Shown here: positions 42,803 through 53,802 of the stretch, piece after piece
How positions within the stretch are numbered: the stretch's first letter is position 1
Layout: each line of letters starts with the position of its first letter
Source of the DNA: Linyphia triangularis
Taxonomy: Eukaryota > Arthropoda > Arachnida > Araneae > Linyphiidae
NCBI GenBank assembly: GCA_963978545.1
Contig: OZ021730.1
Coordinates: forward strand, 12,345,796-12,409,795
Direction of reading: 5' to 3'
Length of the DNA: 64,000 nt
Notes under the pieces: model-generated
Told to the model about the DNA's origin: nothing
Database searches by the model: none
The model's input: the letters and a program-made list of their open reading frames with translations, nothing else
Translations under genes and position numbers: made by a program

Positions 42803-43839
42803 CATACATGTGATTCTTCCGCGAATTAGCGGAAATCAGCGAATTTTTTTACGTGAATTAGCGGAAATCCGCGAATTCATCATCGGCTGAAAATCCCGTT
42901 ATCCGCTAAAATTTTGGAATTAGATTAGATAAGTTTTAAAAAATATTCAGAAATCGTTTTGAAAAGTCAGCCTTTTCCTTCATTCCCTAAAATGTTTGAT
43001 TTATTTCAACTGACTGTCAAGGCCATTCGATCGACTTCCTTTTTTCATAAAAAGAATGCCTAGTGCGCTCGTTTCCCACTGTCCTTTTTCCACTGTAGTT
43101 CATGACTTGTTTTAGTCTGAACTAACTTGGTTAAAGAATAGTTAAACCGGTTTTCGATGCTGTTGCCTTTGTCACGTGGTCTTCATACATGTGATTCATC
43201 CGCGAATTTGCGGAAATCCGCGAATTGCATCAAAATTATCCATCTTCCACTGAAACTTGTGTCAATTTTGAAAATAGATGTATTCAATTTTTTTCGGAAA
43301 TCGTATTGAAAAGTCGGCTTTCGTCCTTCATTCCCTTAAAATGTTTCTAATAAAAATCCTATTCAAATTCAAAGTCTCAAACTAAATTAAAAAATGTATA
43401 AAATTTGGCAATTTATCGCCGTGTTTTTTTTTTTTTTTTTTTTTTTTTGAGAAAAAGGTATTCTCACCAATTTAAAAAAAAAAAATTCCAGTGGATTGAA
43501 TCTTGAATGCCAGATAATCGGACTTTTTCTGTATTTAACTATTATTACAGGGTGTCCAGTAGTTGGGAAATATACTTGAATTTTTTGCATCTCGGGAAAA
43601 TCTTGGATTATGATTGAAATTCGTATTAAAGTTGGAATTTTCGGTTGAATTCAGAAATTTTTACTCCTCTTCAGTTTCGGAAAAAGTCTTCTTATATCGG
43701 CGTTTTTCCACAATTTTCCCATTGATTTCGCGGATCAAAACATGGTTCTATTCGAAGATTTTTGACCGAAATTTCGAACATGCCGGAGATCGATGGAATT
43801 TCCTGACAAACACGAAATCTGCACGTTTAATTTCTGCTA

Positions 43840-44580
43840 AACCACCGATGGAATGAATACTTTTCCTCAGAACTTTTCTTTAATATCATAGCTTCTATCT
43901 GCATTATTTACGTTGATATGCGATGGACATTTTGCTGAACGTTACGGTGATGAAATGGCCGTTTTCCCGTGATTATGGCGGACGCTATCGCTGAGAATTA
44001 CGTTGTTGCATGATGATAAATTTTGTCTGAAATTCGGAATTTCCGCTCTTTTCTTATTAAAATTTCGATTATTCTTGAGATCGATACAAATCTATCTACA
44101 TTACAATCTTATTGAGCTTGCTAGCAAATCTGACAGCCATGGATCTTATGTGCGTTCAGACTTCCTCAAACCTCCGATGTAATGGCCAATTTTTCTACAG
44201 ATTACCTATCTCTATCGCCATTATTTACGTTGGTGTATGGTACTTAGTTTCGCTGAGCGTTCGGCTGACTTAAGGTCGGTATTTACATAAATTTACGCTG
44301 CTAACGGCGGGCAATATCGTCGAAATTTACGTTGTTGTGGTGTTAATTTTTTCCGATTGTTGTTTTAATGTATGGATGCTGTTGCTTTAATGTTGGATTT
44401 TCGCCGATACGGTGGCCGCTATCGCCGATATTTACTTTGGAGTAATGGTAATTTTCAACTAAGCCGTTTTAATAGTAGATATTGCGAAATTTGCTGCCCT
44501 CTTTAGGTGTCATTCGCCTAGGTTTCCGGTGATGTGATAGCCGCTATGCCCGTGATTAGTGTTTGTGTGAAGATCAGTTT
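43840..44580. repeat. Degenerate repeat rich in GATGGCCGCTATCGCC-like motifs
   Basis: At least five imperfect units (near 43845, 43955, 44175, 44405 and 44530) share an order: CCGATGTAATGGCC, then CTATCGCCGATT, then TTTACGTTGKTG. Spacing is irregular, between about 110 and 230 bp. The block lies within T2 and is GC-richer than its surroundings. Confidence 0.5.
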
Positions 44581-44893
44581 TGCCTTTTGATTTGAATATA
44601 TACAGAATTACTAAGATTTTAATTAAAAAAATTCGACCCAATTGTCCAATTTTATTGTATATTCTTATTTATAATTGCAATTTTAACTGCTATAATATAT
44701 AAAATAAGGTATTTTATCATATAAAAAAAAAAAAAAAAATTATATTTTATCTAGAGCCATTAATAATGTTAAAAAGTTAAAGCATTTTTTTTATATAATT
44801 GTTTAAAATTGGCTTTTTCAACTGTGGAAATTTGAAATTTTTTGCTTGGGTACTGTATTGTGGTCTTGTAGAATCTCCCTCCCTTAGTACTTA

Positions 44894-45160
44894 TGTAGGG
44901 ATGCTGAGTTTGAAATAAAATCTTCTTTTTAACATGAACATAGTTTATTTAACGGTGTCTAGAGGAATTTTAAAAAAGCTATTGTTGAACGGTACATCGC
45001 TCCGAAGAGCTCTTACAAATACGTCTTACAAATTTAGTTACATAGCGTGGAATGAAATTCAAATAAAACGGCTGACAGGAAGCAGCAACGTCACGCAGTG
45101 ACGTAGTACTGCTCCTAACCAATACGATCCGAAGTGCTCAAGTCGGGGGGAAATCCCACA
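44894..45160 (-). repeat. Gypsy 3' LTR
   Basis: 267 bp. Reads TTTTAAAAAAGCTATTG where the other LTR has TTTTAAAAAGTTATTG. The adjoining internal motif is AATCGGCCGTCCTGACA. Confidence 0.93.
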
Positions 45161-45403
45161 AATCGGCCGTCCTGACATGTCGCTGACCACAGCGGCGTAC
45201 TTAAAACTTAAAAAATTAAAATACTTATCAAGAGCACTGCGAATCGTTTACAAACACACATAATTTTATAGTAATTATACAATTGAACATTAAATTGTGC
45301 ATTTTAAATATCGTTATGAATATGAACACATTATTAGAATATACAAATACACAAACACAATTATACTTATGATGAAAAAAAAATTATTTTTTTTTAGAAG
45401 GGG

Positions 45404-48400
45404 CTACCCAAATGGTTTCATGAGGTCAGCTGAAGAGGTGGTTTGATTTGGGCCTGCATGATTCCCTATTTTAGCTACCTCGTATCTGTCCCTACCATTA
45501 ACTTTGGTGACTTCGTATGGGCCGAAGAATTTGGGTCTTAGCTTCAGTCCTGTACCAAATTGAGTTCTTTGGATAGCTACTAAATCACCCAGTTTATACA
45601 TAGTAGCCTTTTTGCATTTTCTGTCATGCTGTTTTTTATTTTCATCTTGGATTTTAAGGATGTTTTCTTTGGCTTCTCTTCTGAGTTGATTCCTTTGGTT
45701 ATTATAGTAATCCATCATTTCTTCGGTTAAAATTTCTTTTACAATGAGATCTTCTTTGTTCCTCATTTTAATACCAGTTAACAATTCAAATGGAGTGTAT
45801 TTGGTGCTTCTACTAACTGAACTGTTTAAAACTCTCTGTACTCTTGAGACATACTTGAACCATTTTGTCGGTTCATCGAGAGCTAGTTTAGCTAAGACGG
45901 GTATTAATGTTCTATGGATTCTCTCAACTTGACCATTTCCACGAGGCACTCCAGTTGTAATTTGTAGATGCTGAATACCTTCAGTATCACAATATTCTTT
46001 AAAGGCATTTGATGTGAAAGCGGAACCTCTGTCAGAAATAATGCGAACGGGATTACCAAAGGTTTTTTGCTGGAGTTTAATCTTTTCCAATGCATCTTCA
46101 GCTGATACCGACTTTACAGGATAGAGCCAAACGAACTTGGTGAAAGCATCCACTACAGTTAGTATATGCTGATACTGTTTGTTCGTGGAAGTCATCGGTC
46201 CAATAAAATCCACATGATAAGTATGCAAAGGCGAATCTTCTTTGGGAATCGGATGCAACATTCCTTCTTTCTTGCAGCTTTTCTTATTTGCCAAGATACA
46301 CGGTATGCAATTGGCAACCACTGTTTCAGTCTGGGAATGAAGATCAGGAATGAAGAAGTCTCGTTTTGCAATTTCTTTTGTTTTCGCAACTGAAAAATGT
46401 CCTTTTTCGTGGGCTGATTTAATCAATTCAGTCTGCATCCCTTTTGGTGCTACCATTAATTCTCGACCATTTTCGTATTTATACAAAATGTCATTCTTCA
46501 AGAAATATTCTTGGTGGCTGTCCTCTTTTACTAATGATTTCAGTGTTGTTATGTAATCATCTTTGCATTGAGCAACTTTCAATCTTGCAGTTACAGTTTC
46601 ATCAATAATCATCACTGGATTTCTACTCAAGGCATCAACATGTTTCATTCTTTGCCCTGGTCTATGAACTATCTCGTAATCGAATTCTTCTAAAAGTAGA
46701 GCCCACCTTGCAATCCTGGTTACTTTATCTTTTTTGTTCATTGTCATCTGAAAAGCAGAGCAGTCTGTCACGATTTTAAATTTGTTTCCCATCAGATACA
46801 CCCGCAGCTTTTTTAAAGCTTCTACAATTGCGAGAACCTCCAATTCATAACTGCTATATTTTTCTTCCGCTGGACTGGTTTTTTTAGACATGAAATGGAC
46901 GGGATGTAATTGTCCATCATCAGACTCCTGAAGAAGTACGGCACCAAAACCTTCTTTGCTGGCGTCAGTGTGCAGTTCAGTTTTTCGACCTGGCTTGAAT
47001 AGATGTAAAACGGGGCTTGTGGCGAGAAGGGATTTAAGTTTCTCGTAGGCATCCTTTTGCTCATACCCGAACACAAATGGATAGTTCTTTCGAAGGAGAT
47101 CACTAAGGGGTTTTGCGATCTTCGAATACCCTTGAATAAACTTCCTGAAGTAACCTGTGAGGCCAAGGAAACTTTGTACTTGCTTAACATTTGTTGGAAT
47201 AGGAAATTTTTTAACGGCGAGTGTCTTCTCACTCGATGGACGAACTGTTCCATTTTCAACAATGTGACCCAGAAATTCTACTGAGCGCTTTAAAAACTGA
47301 CATTTCTTTGTCTTTATTTCCAGTCCATATTCGGATGCTCTTTGAAGAACAATTTTCAATTTCTCTACACCTTCTGCTTCATCGTTTGATGGAATTATCA
47401 AATCATCCATATAAATAACAATAACGTCTTCTTTCATTAGATCTCTAAATACACTGTACACATATCTCTGGAATACACTTGGACTTGTACTGAGTCCAAA
47501 AGGAACTTTTAAAAATTCATACTGTCCATCCGGAACAATGAATGATGTGTACTTGCGACTGTTTTCTTCAACTGGCACATGGAAAAATCCATTCTTCAAG
47601 TCTAAGGTGCTGAACACTCTGGCATCTTGCAATCGGTCAAGAACATCTTCAATCAAGGGCAACGGAAATCTATCTTTAACTAGCTTGTGATTTAATTGTC
47701 TGTAGTCCACGCAGATTCGTGTTGTGAGATCTTTCTTCTTGACAAGTACCACAGGACTTGCATAATCTGATGAACTTGGACGAACAATTCCATCCTTCAA
47801 CCACTCGTCTATTTGCTTGTTGACTTCTTGTCGTTCAGAAAATGACAGTCGACGGGCTCTTTGGTAAACTGGTATTTTATCTTCCAAAATTATTTTCATT
47901 GAAATATCAGTGAACTTTGTTTTCTTCGGTTGGTAGGAGGTTACAAGGTCTGTTACACTTCGACGAAGATTTGCTTCCTTGATATGATTAAGATCCAACT
48001 CATTCGCTGTTCCATCTTCTGTTAAGAATATCCATTCAACTGACTCATCCAAGAGAGTTTCAGTCTTCTCATGAAAAGGACAGGGAGCATGAGCTAAAAA
48101 TGCTGACCCAATGATGGCTTCAAAATTGAAATCCTCAACAGGGATAACTTGAAAGTCAAGTCGGCACACGTGTCCGTCAATGTCGACTACTTGCTGGAAC
48201 GATCCCATGGTTCTAACTAGACCTTTGCCTAGGCCGGTCAAAACAGATGTATTTTTCGACAGTAAAGGAAGGGGCTTAATTTTTCTGTAGATGTCATCTC
48301 GTAAGATATTACGTGTACTGCCTGTGTCTAGAAGTGCTGTAGCGGTTACTTCACCCAATTTGATTTTCTTCACAAATTTATTAAGATCGACATCCGGATA

Positions 48401-49588
48401 ATCTTTGGGTTCATTTGATCCTACGGCAACTTGCACCAGGTGTGTTTCAGAAATTTTTTTACGATCTTTCTCAGCCTTATTGTTCTTGTCTCGAACGACT
48501 TTAGGACAGGAATTACGCAGATGTTCTGGAGAACCACATTCATAGCAAAGGAGCTTCTTCTGTCCTTGAAACTTGCGTTGACCAGACATTGGTCTGTTGT
48601 CTTCAGTTTCAGACTTAACATGCCTCAATCCCTTGTAGCCTGAATGCTCTTGACTAGTGCGATTTTCACTAAATTTTCTGTAAGGTTTCCAATGAAAACT
48701 TCTCTTTGTGAGACTCTCCTTCAAACTTTCAAATTCATCGAACATTTCAGCGAGATCGTCTGGCTTTTTCAGATTTAACCATTCTTTGAAAAAGTGTTCT
48801 TTTATGTCTTCTGGAGCTCTAAATTTTAACTGTTCAGTGATGAGCAAGTCCACTAAGTCTTCAAAAGAGTCGACTTTTAAATCAGCTATCCATTCTTTAA
48901 AATAGCAGCTCAGCTCATGTGCGTAGCTCCTCCATGTCTTATCTGGACCTTTGACATGTCGATAAAACAAGTTCTTCAATTTTTCAGAGGTTAATTTGTA
49001 TTTCTTCAAAATTAACTCTTTGACATAATCAAAATTGTTTGCATTTTCAACCGACTCTCGAGCAAGCATGTTCGAGATATCTGATGGCATCACATGAAGT
49101 AGGTAGGCAACCCAATCTTCCTTAGGAACTCTAGCCATTTCTGCGCGTCTTTCAAAGTAGACAAGGAACAACCCCATTTCGTCTTTTTTCTCATCGAATT
49201 TAGGTGTTATCTGAGCAAGCGGGATCCTTTGTTGAGTTTCTTCACTTCGTCTTGGAACCACAGCAGCAGTCTGCAGTTGCATGCGCTGAACCTCCAAGCG
49301 TTGCATCTCAAGTTGAGTTTCCCTCTCTTCACGTTCTCGGGTTCGTACCTCTTGCTCCGTCCTCTCTTCGATGATTCGATTCAAAATTATACGCGTCGTT
49401 TCTTCATCATAGCCATCACTTTCTAAAATCAGTTTTCTGATATCTGCTACCTTACTTCCATCAGCCGGAGTCAAACCCAACTCCTCAGCGACCTCAACTA
49501 AGTCAGTCTTACGACCCTTACTTAAATAGGACATGATAACTTTCGAACAAAAACAATGCGAAAATATTAACCTTTTAATAATTTTCAA
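45404..49588 (-). CDS. Gypsy Gag-Pol polyprotein
   Basis: One uninterrupted frame of 1394 codons. Gag lies at about 20-345, with a basic/glutamate-rich start and a CX2CX4HX4C knuckle at 348-361. Protease DTGS is at 421-424. RT at about 585-770 has YMDD at 726-729. RNase H starts with TDAS at 874-877. Integrase has the HHCC finger (His1060, His1064, Cys1094, Cys1097), Asp1127, Asp1186, Glu1222 and GPY/F at about 1355-1358. Met19 (MSYLSKGRKT) is the more plausible start than the first Met. There is no envelope gene. The element looks competent by sequence; activity is not shown. Confidence 0.93.
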   Translation of the reverse strand: MKIIKRLIFSHCFCSKVIMSYLSKGRKTDLVEVAEELGLTPADGSKVADIRKLILESDGYDEETTRIILNRIIEERTEQEVRTREREERETQLEMQRLEVQRMQLQTAAVVPRRSEETQQRIPLAQITPKFDEKKDEMGLFLVYFERRAEMARVPKEDWVAYLLHVMPSDISNMLARESVENANNFDYVKELILKKYKLTSEKLKNLFYRHVKGPDKTWRSYAHELSCYFKEWIADLKVDSFEDLVDLLITEQLKFRAPEDIKEHFFKEWLNLKKPDDLAEMFDEFESLKESLTKRSFHWKPYRKFSENRTSQEHSGYKGLRHVKSETEDNRPMSGQRKFQGQKKLLCYECGSPEHLRNSCPKVVRDKNNKAEKDRKKISETHLVQVAVGSNEPKDYPDVDLNKFVKKIKLGEVTATALLDTGSTRNILRDDIYRKIKPLPLLSKNTSVLTGLGKGLVRTMGSFQQVVDIDGHVCRLDFQVIPVEDFNFEAIIGSAFLAHAPCPFHEKTETLLDESVEWIFLTEDGTANELDLNHIKEANLRRSVTDLVTSYQPKKTKFTDISMKIILEDKIPVYQRARRLSFSERQEVNKQIDEWLKDGIVRPSSSDYASPVVLVKKKDLTTRICVDYRQLNHKLVKDRFPLPLIEDVLDRLQDARVFSTLDLKNGFFHVPVEENSRKYTSFIVPDGQYEFLKVPFGLSTSPSVFQRYVYSVFRDLMKEDVIVIYMDDLIIPSNDEAEGVEKLKIVLQRASEYGLEIKTKKCQFLKRSVEFLGHIVENGTVRPSSEKTLAVKKFPIPTNVKQVQSFLGLTGYFRKFIQGYSKIAKPLSDLLRKNYPFVFGYEQKDAYEKLKSLLATSPVLHLFKPGRKTELHTDASKEGFGAVLLQESDDGQLHPVHFMSKKTSPAEEKYSSYELEVLAIVEALKKLRVYLMGNKFKIVTDCSAFQMTMNKKDKVTRIARWALLLEEFDYEIVHRPGQRMKHVDALSRNPVMIIDETVTARLKVAQCKDDYITTLKSLVKEDSHQEYFLKNDILYKYENGRELMVAPKGMQTELIKSAHEKGHFSVAKTKEIAKRDFFIPDLHSQTETVVANCIPCILANKKSCKKEGMLHPIPKEDSPLHTYHVDFIGPMTSTNKQYQHILTVVDAFTKFVWLYPVKSVSAEDALEKIKLQQKTFGNPVRIISDRGSAFTSNAFKEYCDTEGIQHLQITTGVPRGNGQVERIHRTLIPVLAKLALDEPTKWFKYVSRVQRVLNSSVSRSTKYTPFELLTGIKMRNKEDLIVKEILTEEMMDYYNNQRNQLRREAKENILKIQDENKKQHDRKCKKATMYKLGDLVAIQRTQFGTGLKLRPKFFGPYEVTKVNGRDRYEVAKIGNHAGPNQTTSSADLMKPFG

Positions 49589-51285
49589 CTATATTTCACG
49601 TGGGTTTAAACTTTAAATAAGAATGAACCGTTACAAGGAACTTTCAGCTTATTGACGGTTCCAGGGAATTTTAATTAGAATCCTTAACTGTATTCAATTA
49701 TTTCCCTAATCAAAACAACAGAGAACAATCTATACCCACTAATTAATCTTTACCATTAAATTAGACCTTGTCAATAATACTGTCTAATAAAAATTAATAT
49801 AGCAATTCTTATACAAATCATTACACACATAAATTATACTGTAAAATACAATTTATCAAACCACAATTGATTGCATAGCAACTTCAATTTTCTAAAAAAT
49901 ATATTTTAAACTAACTCCCAATGAGTAGCTAAGTCAAATTCACAGAAATTCCAAAGTTTTCTTTTCTTAAAAAAACTACACACAATATTTCTTAAACAAC
50001 CTTTTGGCTTATGCTTTAAAAATACCTTAACATTCAAGTTAATACTGCTCGACGACAGTAAAAAGCATACTAAAGAAATATTACCACCAGAATTTCACAA
50101 ATTAATGTAATTCTATTTTACGACTGCAAATACAGATTTCTAGAAATTCTAAATAGTTTTCTTTTCTTAAAAAAACTACACCCAATATTTCTTAAACAAC
50201 CTTTTGGCTTATGCTTTAAAAATACCTTAACTTTTCCGTTAACACTGCACGACGACAGTACAAAAGCACACCAAAGAAATATTAACACTAGAATTTCACA
50301 AATCAATTAAATTCTATCTTTTATAGTGTGGCATAACAACTGCTATTATTTGATACCGGATACATGAAACAATCCTATCAAAATATAAACAATACCACAA
50401 TGATTCCACCAATTTATCATTTACATGTAACATTAAAGAAAATATATTTCCAAAAACTCTTTTCTAAAAAACATAATTCCAACTAGTTCAACAAAAAATA
50501 AATAAAACTTCAGTTGCAGAGGCCATATGATTAGGGGAAAAAAATAAGACAACACAATAATTTTTTATTCAGCAACCCTAAAAAGAAAAGATAAAAAATC
50601 AAATGGCAAATGCAGCTGGTACTTCCTGTCTATTTTAAATACTCGAAACAGAATGATCAACTTTTTTTTTTTTTTTTTTTTTTTTGCTTCCTCTATTTCC
50701 AAATCGTTAATACATAACGTATTTTAAAACGAAACAATTTTAAAGAACACATTCCAAAAAATAATTACTTAGTGACAAAATAATATTAAAGTATTGTTCC
50801 AACTAAATATTAAAATTCTTAATGATCACTAAAATTAATATAAAATATTTTGAATAAAGTTGTAAATGGCTTATCTGGAACTCCGATTTTCGCTGCAATT
50901 CAAAACGTCTTCCAGCAGTCACTTCACGTCCGAACAAGAACTGGACAGGGGATTTCAAGTCCAAACAGGAACTGTTCACTTGAATTTAATGTCCAAACAG
51001 GAACTGGTCACTGAAACTTAAGTCCTTTCGGGAACTATAGGCTTGACTGGACAGTTCTGAACCAAAATTACGTCGTTGAAGCACTACTGGACGGTTTGGA
51101 AGAGGCACACTTCTGGTTGGGGCACCGTGAACAACATCGGACACTTCGGAATTAAAAAAAAAACTTCAGGTGAAAGCAGGTTTTCAATTTGATGCAGATT
51201 TGTTGATCTGTTACATTCGAAAAGTAAATCTTGAGAAAGAAATCAATCGCGGGAAAATAAATCAATCGCGGCCGAACGCCCAATT
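49589..51285 (-). other. Gypsy 5' untranslated leader with internal duplication
   Basis: A 198-bp tandem duplication (units from 49944 and 50142, sharing AACCTTTTGGCTTATGC) and a short series of GTCCAAACAGGAACTG units (50925-51045) are found here. Next to the 5' LTR the minus strand reads AATTGGGCGTTCGGCCGCG, the probable primer-binding-site region. No second gene. Confidence 0.6.
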
Positions 51286-51551
51286 TGTAGGGATGCTGAG
51301 TTTGAAATAAAATCTTCTTTTTAACATGAACATAGTTTATTTAACGGTGTCTAGAGGAATTTTAAAAAGTTATTGTTGAACGGTACATCGCTCCGAAGAG
51401 CTCTTACAAATACGTCTTACAAATTTAGTTACATAGCGTGGAATGAAATTCAAATAAAACGGCTGACAGGAAGCAGCAACGTCACGCAGTGACGTAGTAC
51501 TGCTCCTAACCAATACGATCCGAAGTGCTCAAGTCGGGGGGAAATCCCACA
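51286..51551 (-). repeat. Gypsy 5' LTR
   Basis: 266 bp, nearly identical to the LTR at 44894. It holds the promoter for the leftward transcript. Confidence 0.93.
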
Positions 51552-52103
51552 CTTATCAACAGAAATGTTAGTGACAAGCAATTGTTTTCAAAGAAAAAGC
51601 TAGTGCCAAAGGAAACTGAAAGAAAGAACTGCAAAAGCTGCCAAATTACAGAGAAATGTTTGCCTGAAAAAAAATAATCCTATGTCTCAAACTCTCCTAC
51701 CACATTCGAATCTTACACTCAAAATGAAGCTGTTTGTTCCAATGCGGTTGATGCTTAGCACAAACTATTAAAGTGTACACCTAGTAACATTACCTGTGTA
51801 TTTTGTCTGCTTAGATTTAGACCTTCATATTTATGACTTGGTAAACTATATAGTACCTTTTTTTTTTCTCAGTCTCAAGTATGAGCCTTTAAAATATCCT
51901 CTCTTCCTATTTTCAATATAACAACACAATTCTTTTCTGATAAGCCATTTCTTATTTTCATACAATTTTTCTAATTTCTAAAATTAGTTCAGCACACTAC
52001 TAAGTAGGGTATATTTTTATACTTGAAAATATGGTGATAATTGGTCGCAAGAGGGGTCCTTGAACGTTTTTTGATGATGCTTGAATTTTTATTCGAAATT
52101 TTG
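51552..52103. other. Right arm of transposon T2
   Basis: AT-rich; no gene recognised. The segment 51560-51680 can be read as a lysine-rich peptide with CKSCQ and KCLPEKK, but it lacks a start and any recognised family. Confidence 0.3.
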
Positions 52104-52403
52104 CTGGACACCCTGTATTATAATTTCTGAATGTGTACAAAAACATTTAAGTCAAGTTAAATTTTTCAGTTATAATTAATACATGAACACAGTTGTCTTT
52201 ATTTAATTATTGTGTGTGTGTCAATCACAATGAGACGTGGTTGTTGTAGAGTTAATAATTGAAATCAATCTTATATCCAAAATTTAACTAAAATTTGTAT
52301 TGAATTTTGTGCGCTAATATATGTTTTTGTGTATTATGCTGTAAAATGACGAAAAATATTTCAGCTAATTTTTTGCTTGACTAATCACATGTATGGGGTA
52401 TAG

Positions 52404-52643
52404 TCCCCTACGTAAGGACTATATCAGCGGCGACCGAGCTAGCGGTGGTGTTGCTATATTTACATCTAATAGCAATCCGTCCACCCCGCTATCACTCACG
52501 ACCACCTTACAAGCTGTTGCCGTTAGAGTAGCTGTGAAAAATGTATTGGTAACAGTTTGCTCAATATATCTCCCCCCTAATCGTAACATCCGACAATCAG
52601 AATTAGACAGGCTTTGTGACCAGCTTCCACCCCCTATTATTTT
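52404..52643 (+). pseudogene. LINE E ORF2, endonuclease continuation
   Basis: Resumes the E frame after T1: SPLRKDYISGDRASGGVA, then YLPPNRNIRQSELDRLCDQLPPP. It stops at LINE H inserted at 52644, before the GDFNGH motif. Confidence 0.8.
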
Positions 52644-53146
52644 CCCCTCAGGGGGTTTACTTTCTATAAGTAAACACGGGCTTCACAACCCCGAGGTACC
52701 CCAGTGATCTTTTCCTTCTTCTGTGTTATCTTCTCTTTTTAAGTTTGGTATTTTTCTTTTGAGTTCTTTTCTCCCTCGTTGTGGTTGCCTCTACTGAGGT
52801 GAGGGGTCCCCTTGAGAAGCTTTTTGCCGCCCTGTAGCTGTCAGCTCCTCTCGGGCATTTAATCACCCACGTGTTTGCCGTGCGTGGAGACCTGTGTCCC
52901 TGGAAAGGGGGATCCTGGTAGTTGAGGGACGACATACTGTGCCAACACACTACTTCGGCCTTTGCTTCAGGTAAACGGGAGGTGCACATTGGTCCCGTGT
53001 GCATCAATCGGCTGGTCGTTTGACTTCGTCGGCGGCTAGGGATCAAGCAAGTGATCCGTTTTCCGGTAATCTCGTTAAGGGTGGAGACTTCACCGGGGCC
53101 GAATTGCCTGCGTATAGACCCTGGACAACCTGGTAGTGGATAGCCG
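52644..53146 (+). mobile_element. LINE H, 5' leader fragment of a diverged subfamily
   Basis: Starts at CCCCTCAGGGG and follows the common leader to GGTAGTGGATAGCCG, but with many more differences than the other copies (for example GATCCGTTTTCCGG where they have CGTCTGCTGGGA). No ORF1 follows; the sequence passes into a piece of the Mutator-like element and the LINE F target. H may continue in the type 1 ORF2 pieces at 60479-62053. Confidence 0.65.
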
Positions 53147-53167
53147 AGTAGACTCATTATTTGTAAA

Positions 53168-53802
53168 CCCCTCAGGGGGTTTACTTTCTATAAGTAAACA
53201 CGGGCTTCACAACCCCGAGGTGCCCCAGTGATCTAACCCTTTGTCTGTTTGTACTTTCTCATTTTGGGTTTTATATTTATCGTTTGTTTTCTCTTCCTTC
53301 CCTCATTGTGATTACCTCATCTGAGGTGAGGGCTGTCCTTGAGAAGCTCAGTGCCGCTCTGTTGCCATCAGCTTCTCTCGGGCATTTAATCACCCACGTG
53401 TTTGCCGTGCGTGGAGACCCGTGTCTCTGGAAAGAGGGATCCTGGTAGTTGAGGGGCGACACACTGTTCCAATACACTACTTTGGCCCTTGCTTCAGATA
53501 AACGGGAGGTGCACATTGGTCCCGTGTGTATCAATCGGCTGGTCGTCCGACTTCGTCGGCGGCTAGGGATCAAGCGTCCGGCTCATCTGCTGGGAACCTC
53601 GTTAAGGGTGGAGGCTTCTACAGGGATGAGTCGTTCGCGTATAGGTACTGGACAGCCCGGTAGTGTTATGCCGTGCGCAATAGTTAAGTTGATGTTTTCT
53701 TTTCCTTTCTCATTTTATTGCTTGCCGGTATGCACTATCCCCGACATTGAGGACTCCATGGTGGGTGGGACTCTAGTGCCCGAATTTGTCATTCATACTT
53801 TC
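53168..53802 (+). promoter_or_regulatory. LINE F 5' leader
   Basis: Complete stem-loops. Variant GGGCTGTCC replaces GGGCTCCCC near 53331. The upstream MVGGTLVPE ATG at 53758 is in frame with ORF1. Confidence 0.65.

Larger units (their letters stand above)
44894..51551 (-). mobile_element. Gypsy LTR retrotransposon, complete, nested in T2
   Basis: LTRs at 44894-45160 and 51286-51551, both TGTAGG...CCCACA. The target duplication is CTTA (44890-44893 and 51552-51555). The LTRs differ by about one substitution and one A-run length change, so insertion was recent. The single gag-pol frame is open. Transcription runs leftward, with the right LTR as 5' LTR. Confidence 0.95.
43546..52117. mobile_element. 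TIR DNA transposon T2, nested in T1
   Basis: Inverted ends TACAGGGTGTCCAG (43546-43559) and CTGGACACCCTGTA (52104-52117). Its own DNA is about 1.9 kb once the Gypsy element is removed and holds no transposase I can recognise. A short cysteine-containing frame (51.57-51.68 kb) is not convincing. Confidence 0.6.
42803..52395. mobile_element. TIR DNA transposon T1 with 8-bp target duplication, non-autonomous
   Basis: Ends are perfect 13-bp inverted repeats, CATACATGTGATT (42803-42815) and AATCACATGTATG (52383-52395), flanked by GGGTATAG (42795-42802 and 52396-52403). Eight-base duplications are typical of hAT and P types. The left end carries a second copy of the terminal segment at 43184. Its own DNA is only about 1 kb (42803-43545 and 52118-52395). 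The rest is nested elements and no transposase is seen. Confidence 0.8.

Noticed and set aside
51560..51680. Lysine- and cysteine-containing frame right of the Gypsy insertion as a transposase C-terminus
   Set aside because: No start, short length and no recognisable family; only two CxxC-like spacings.
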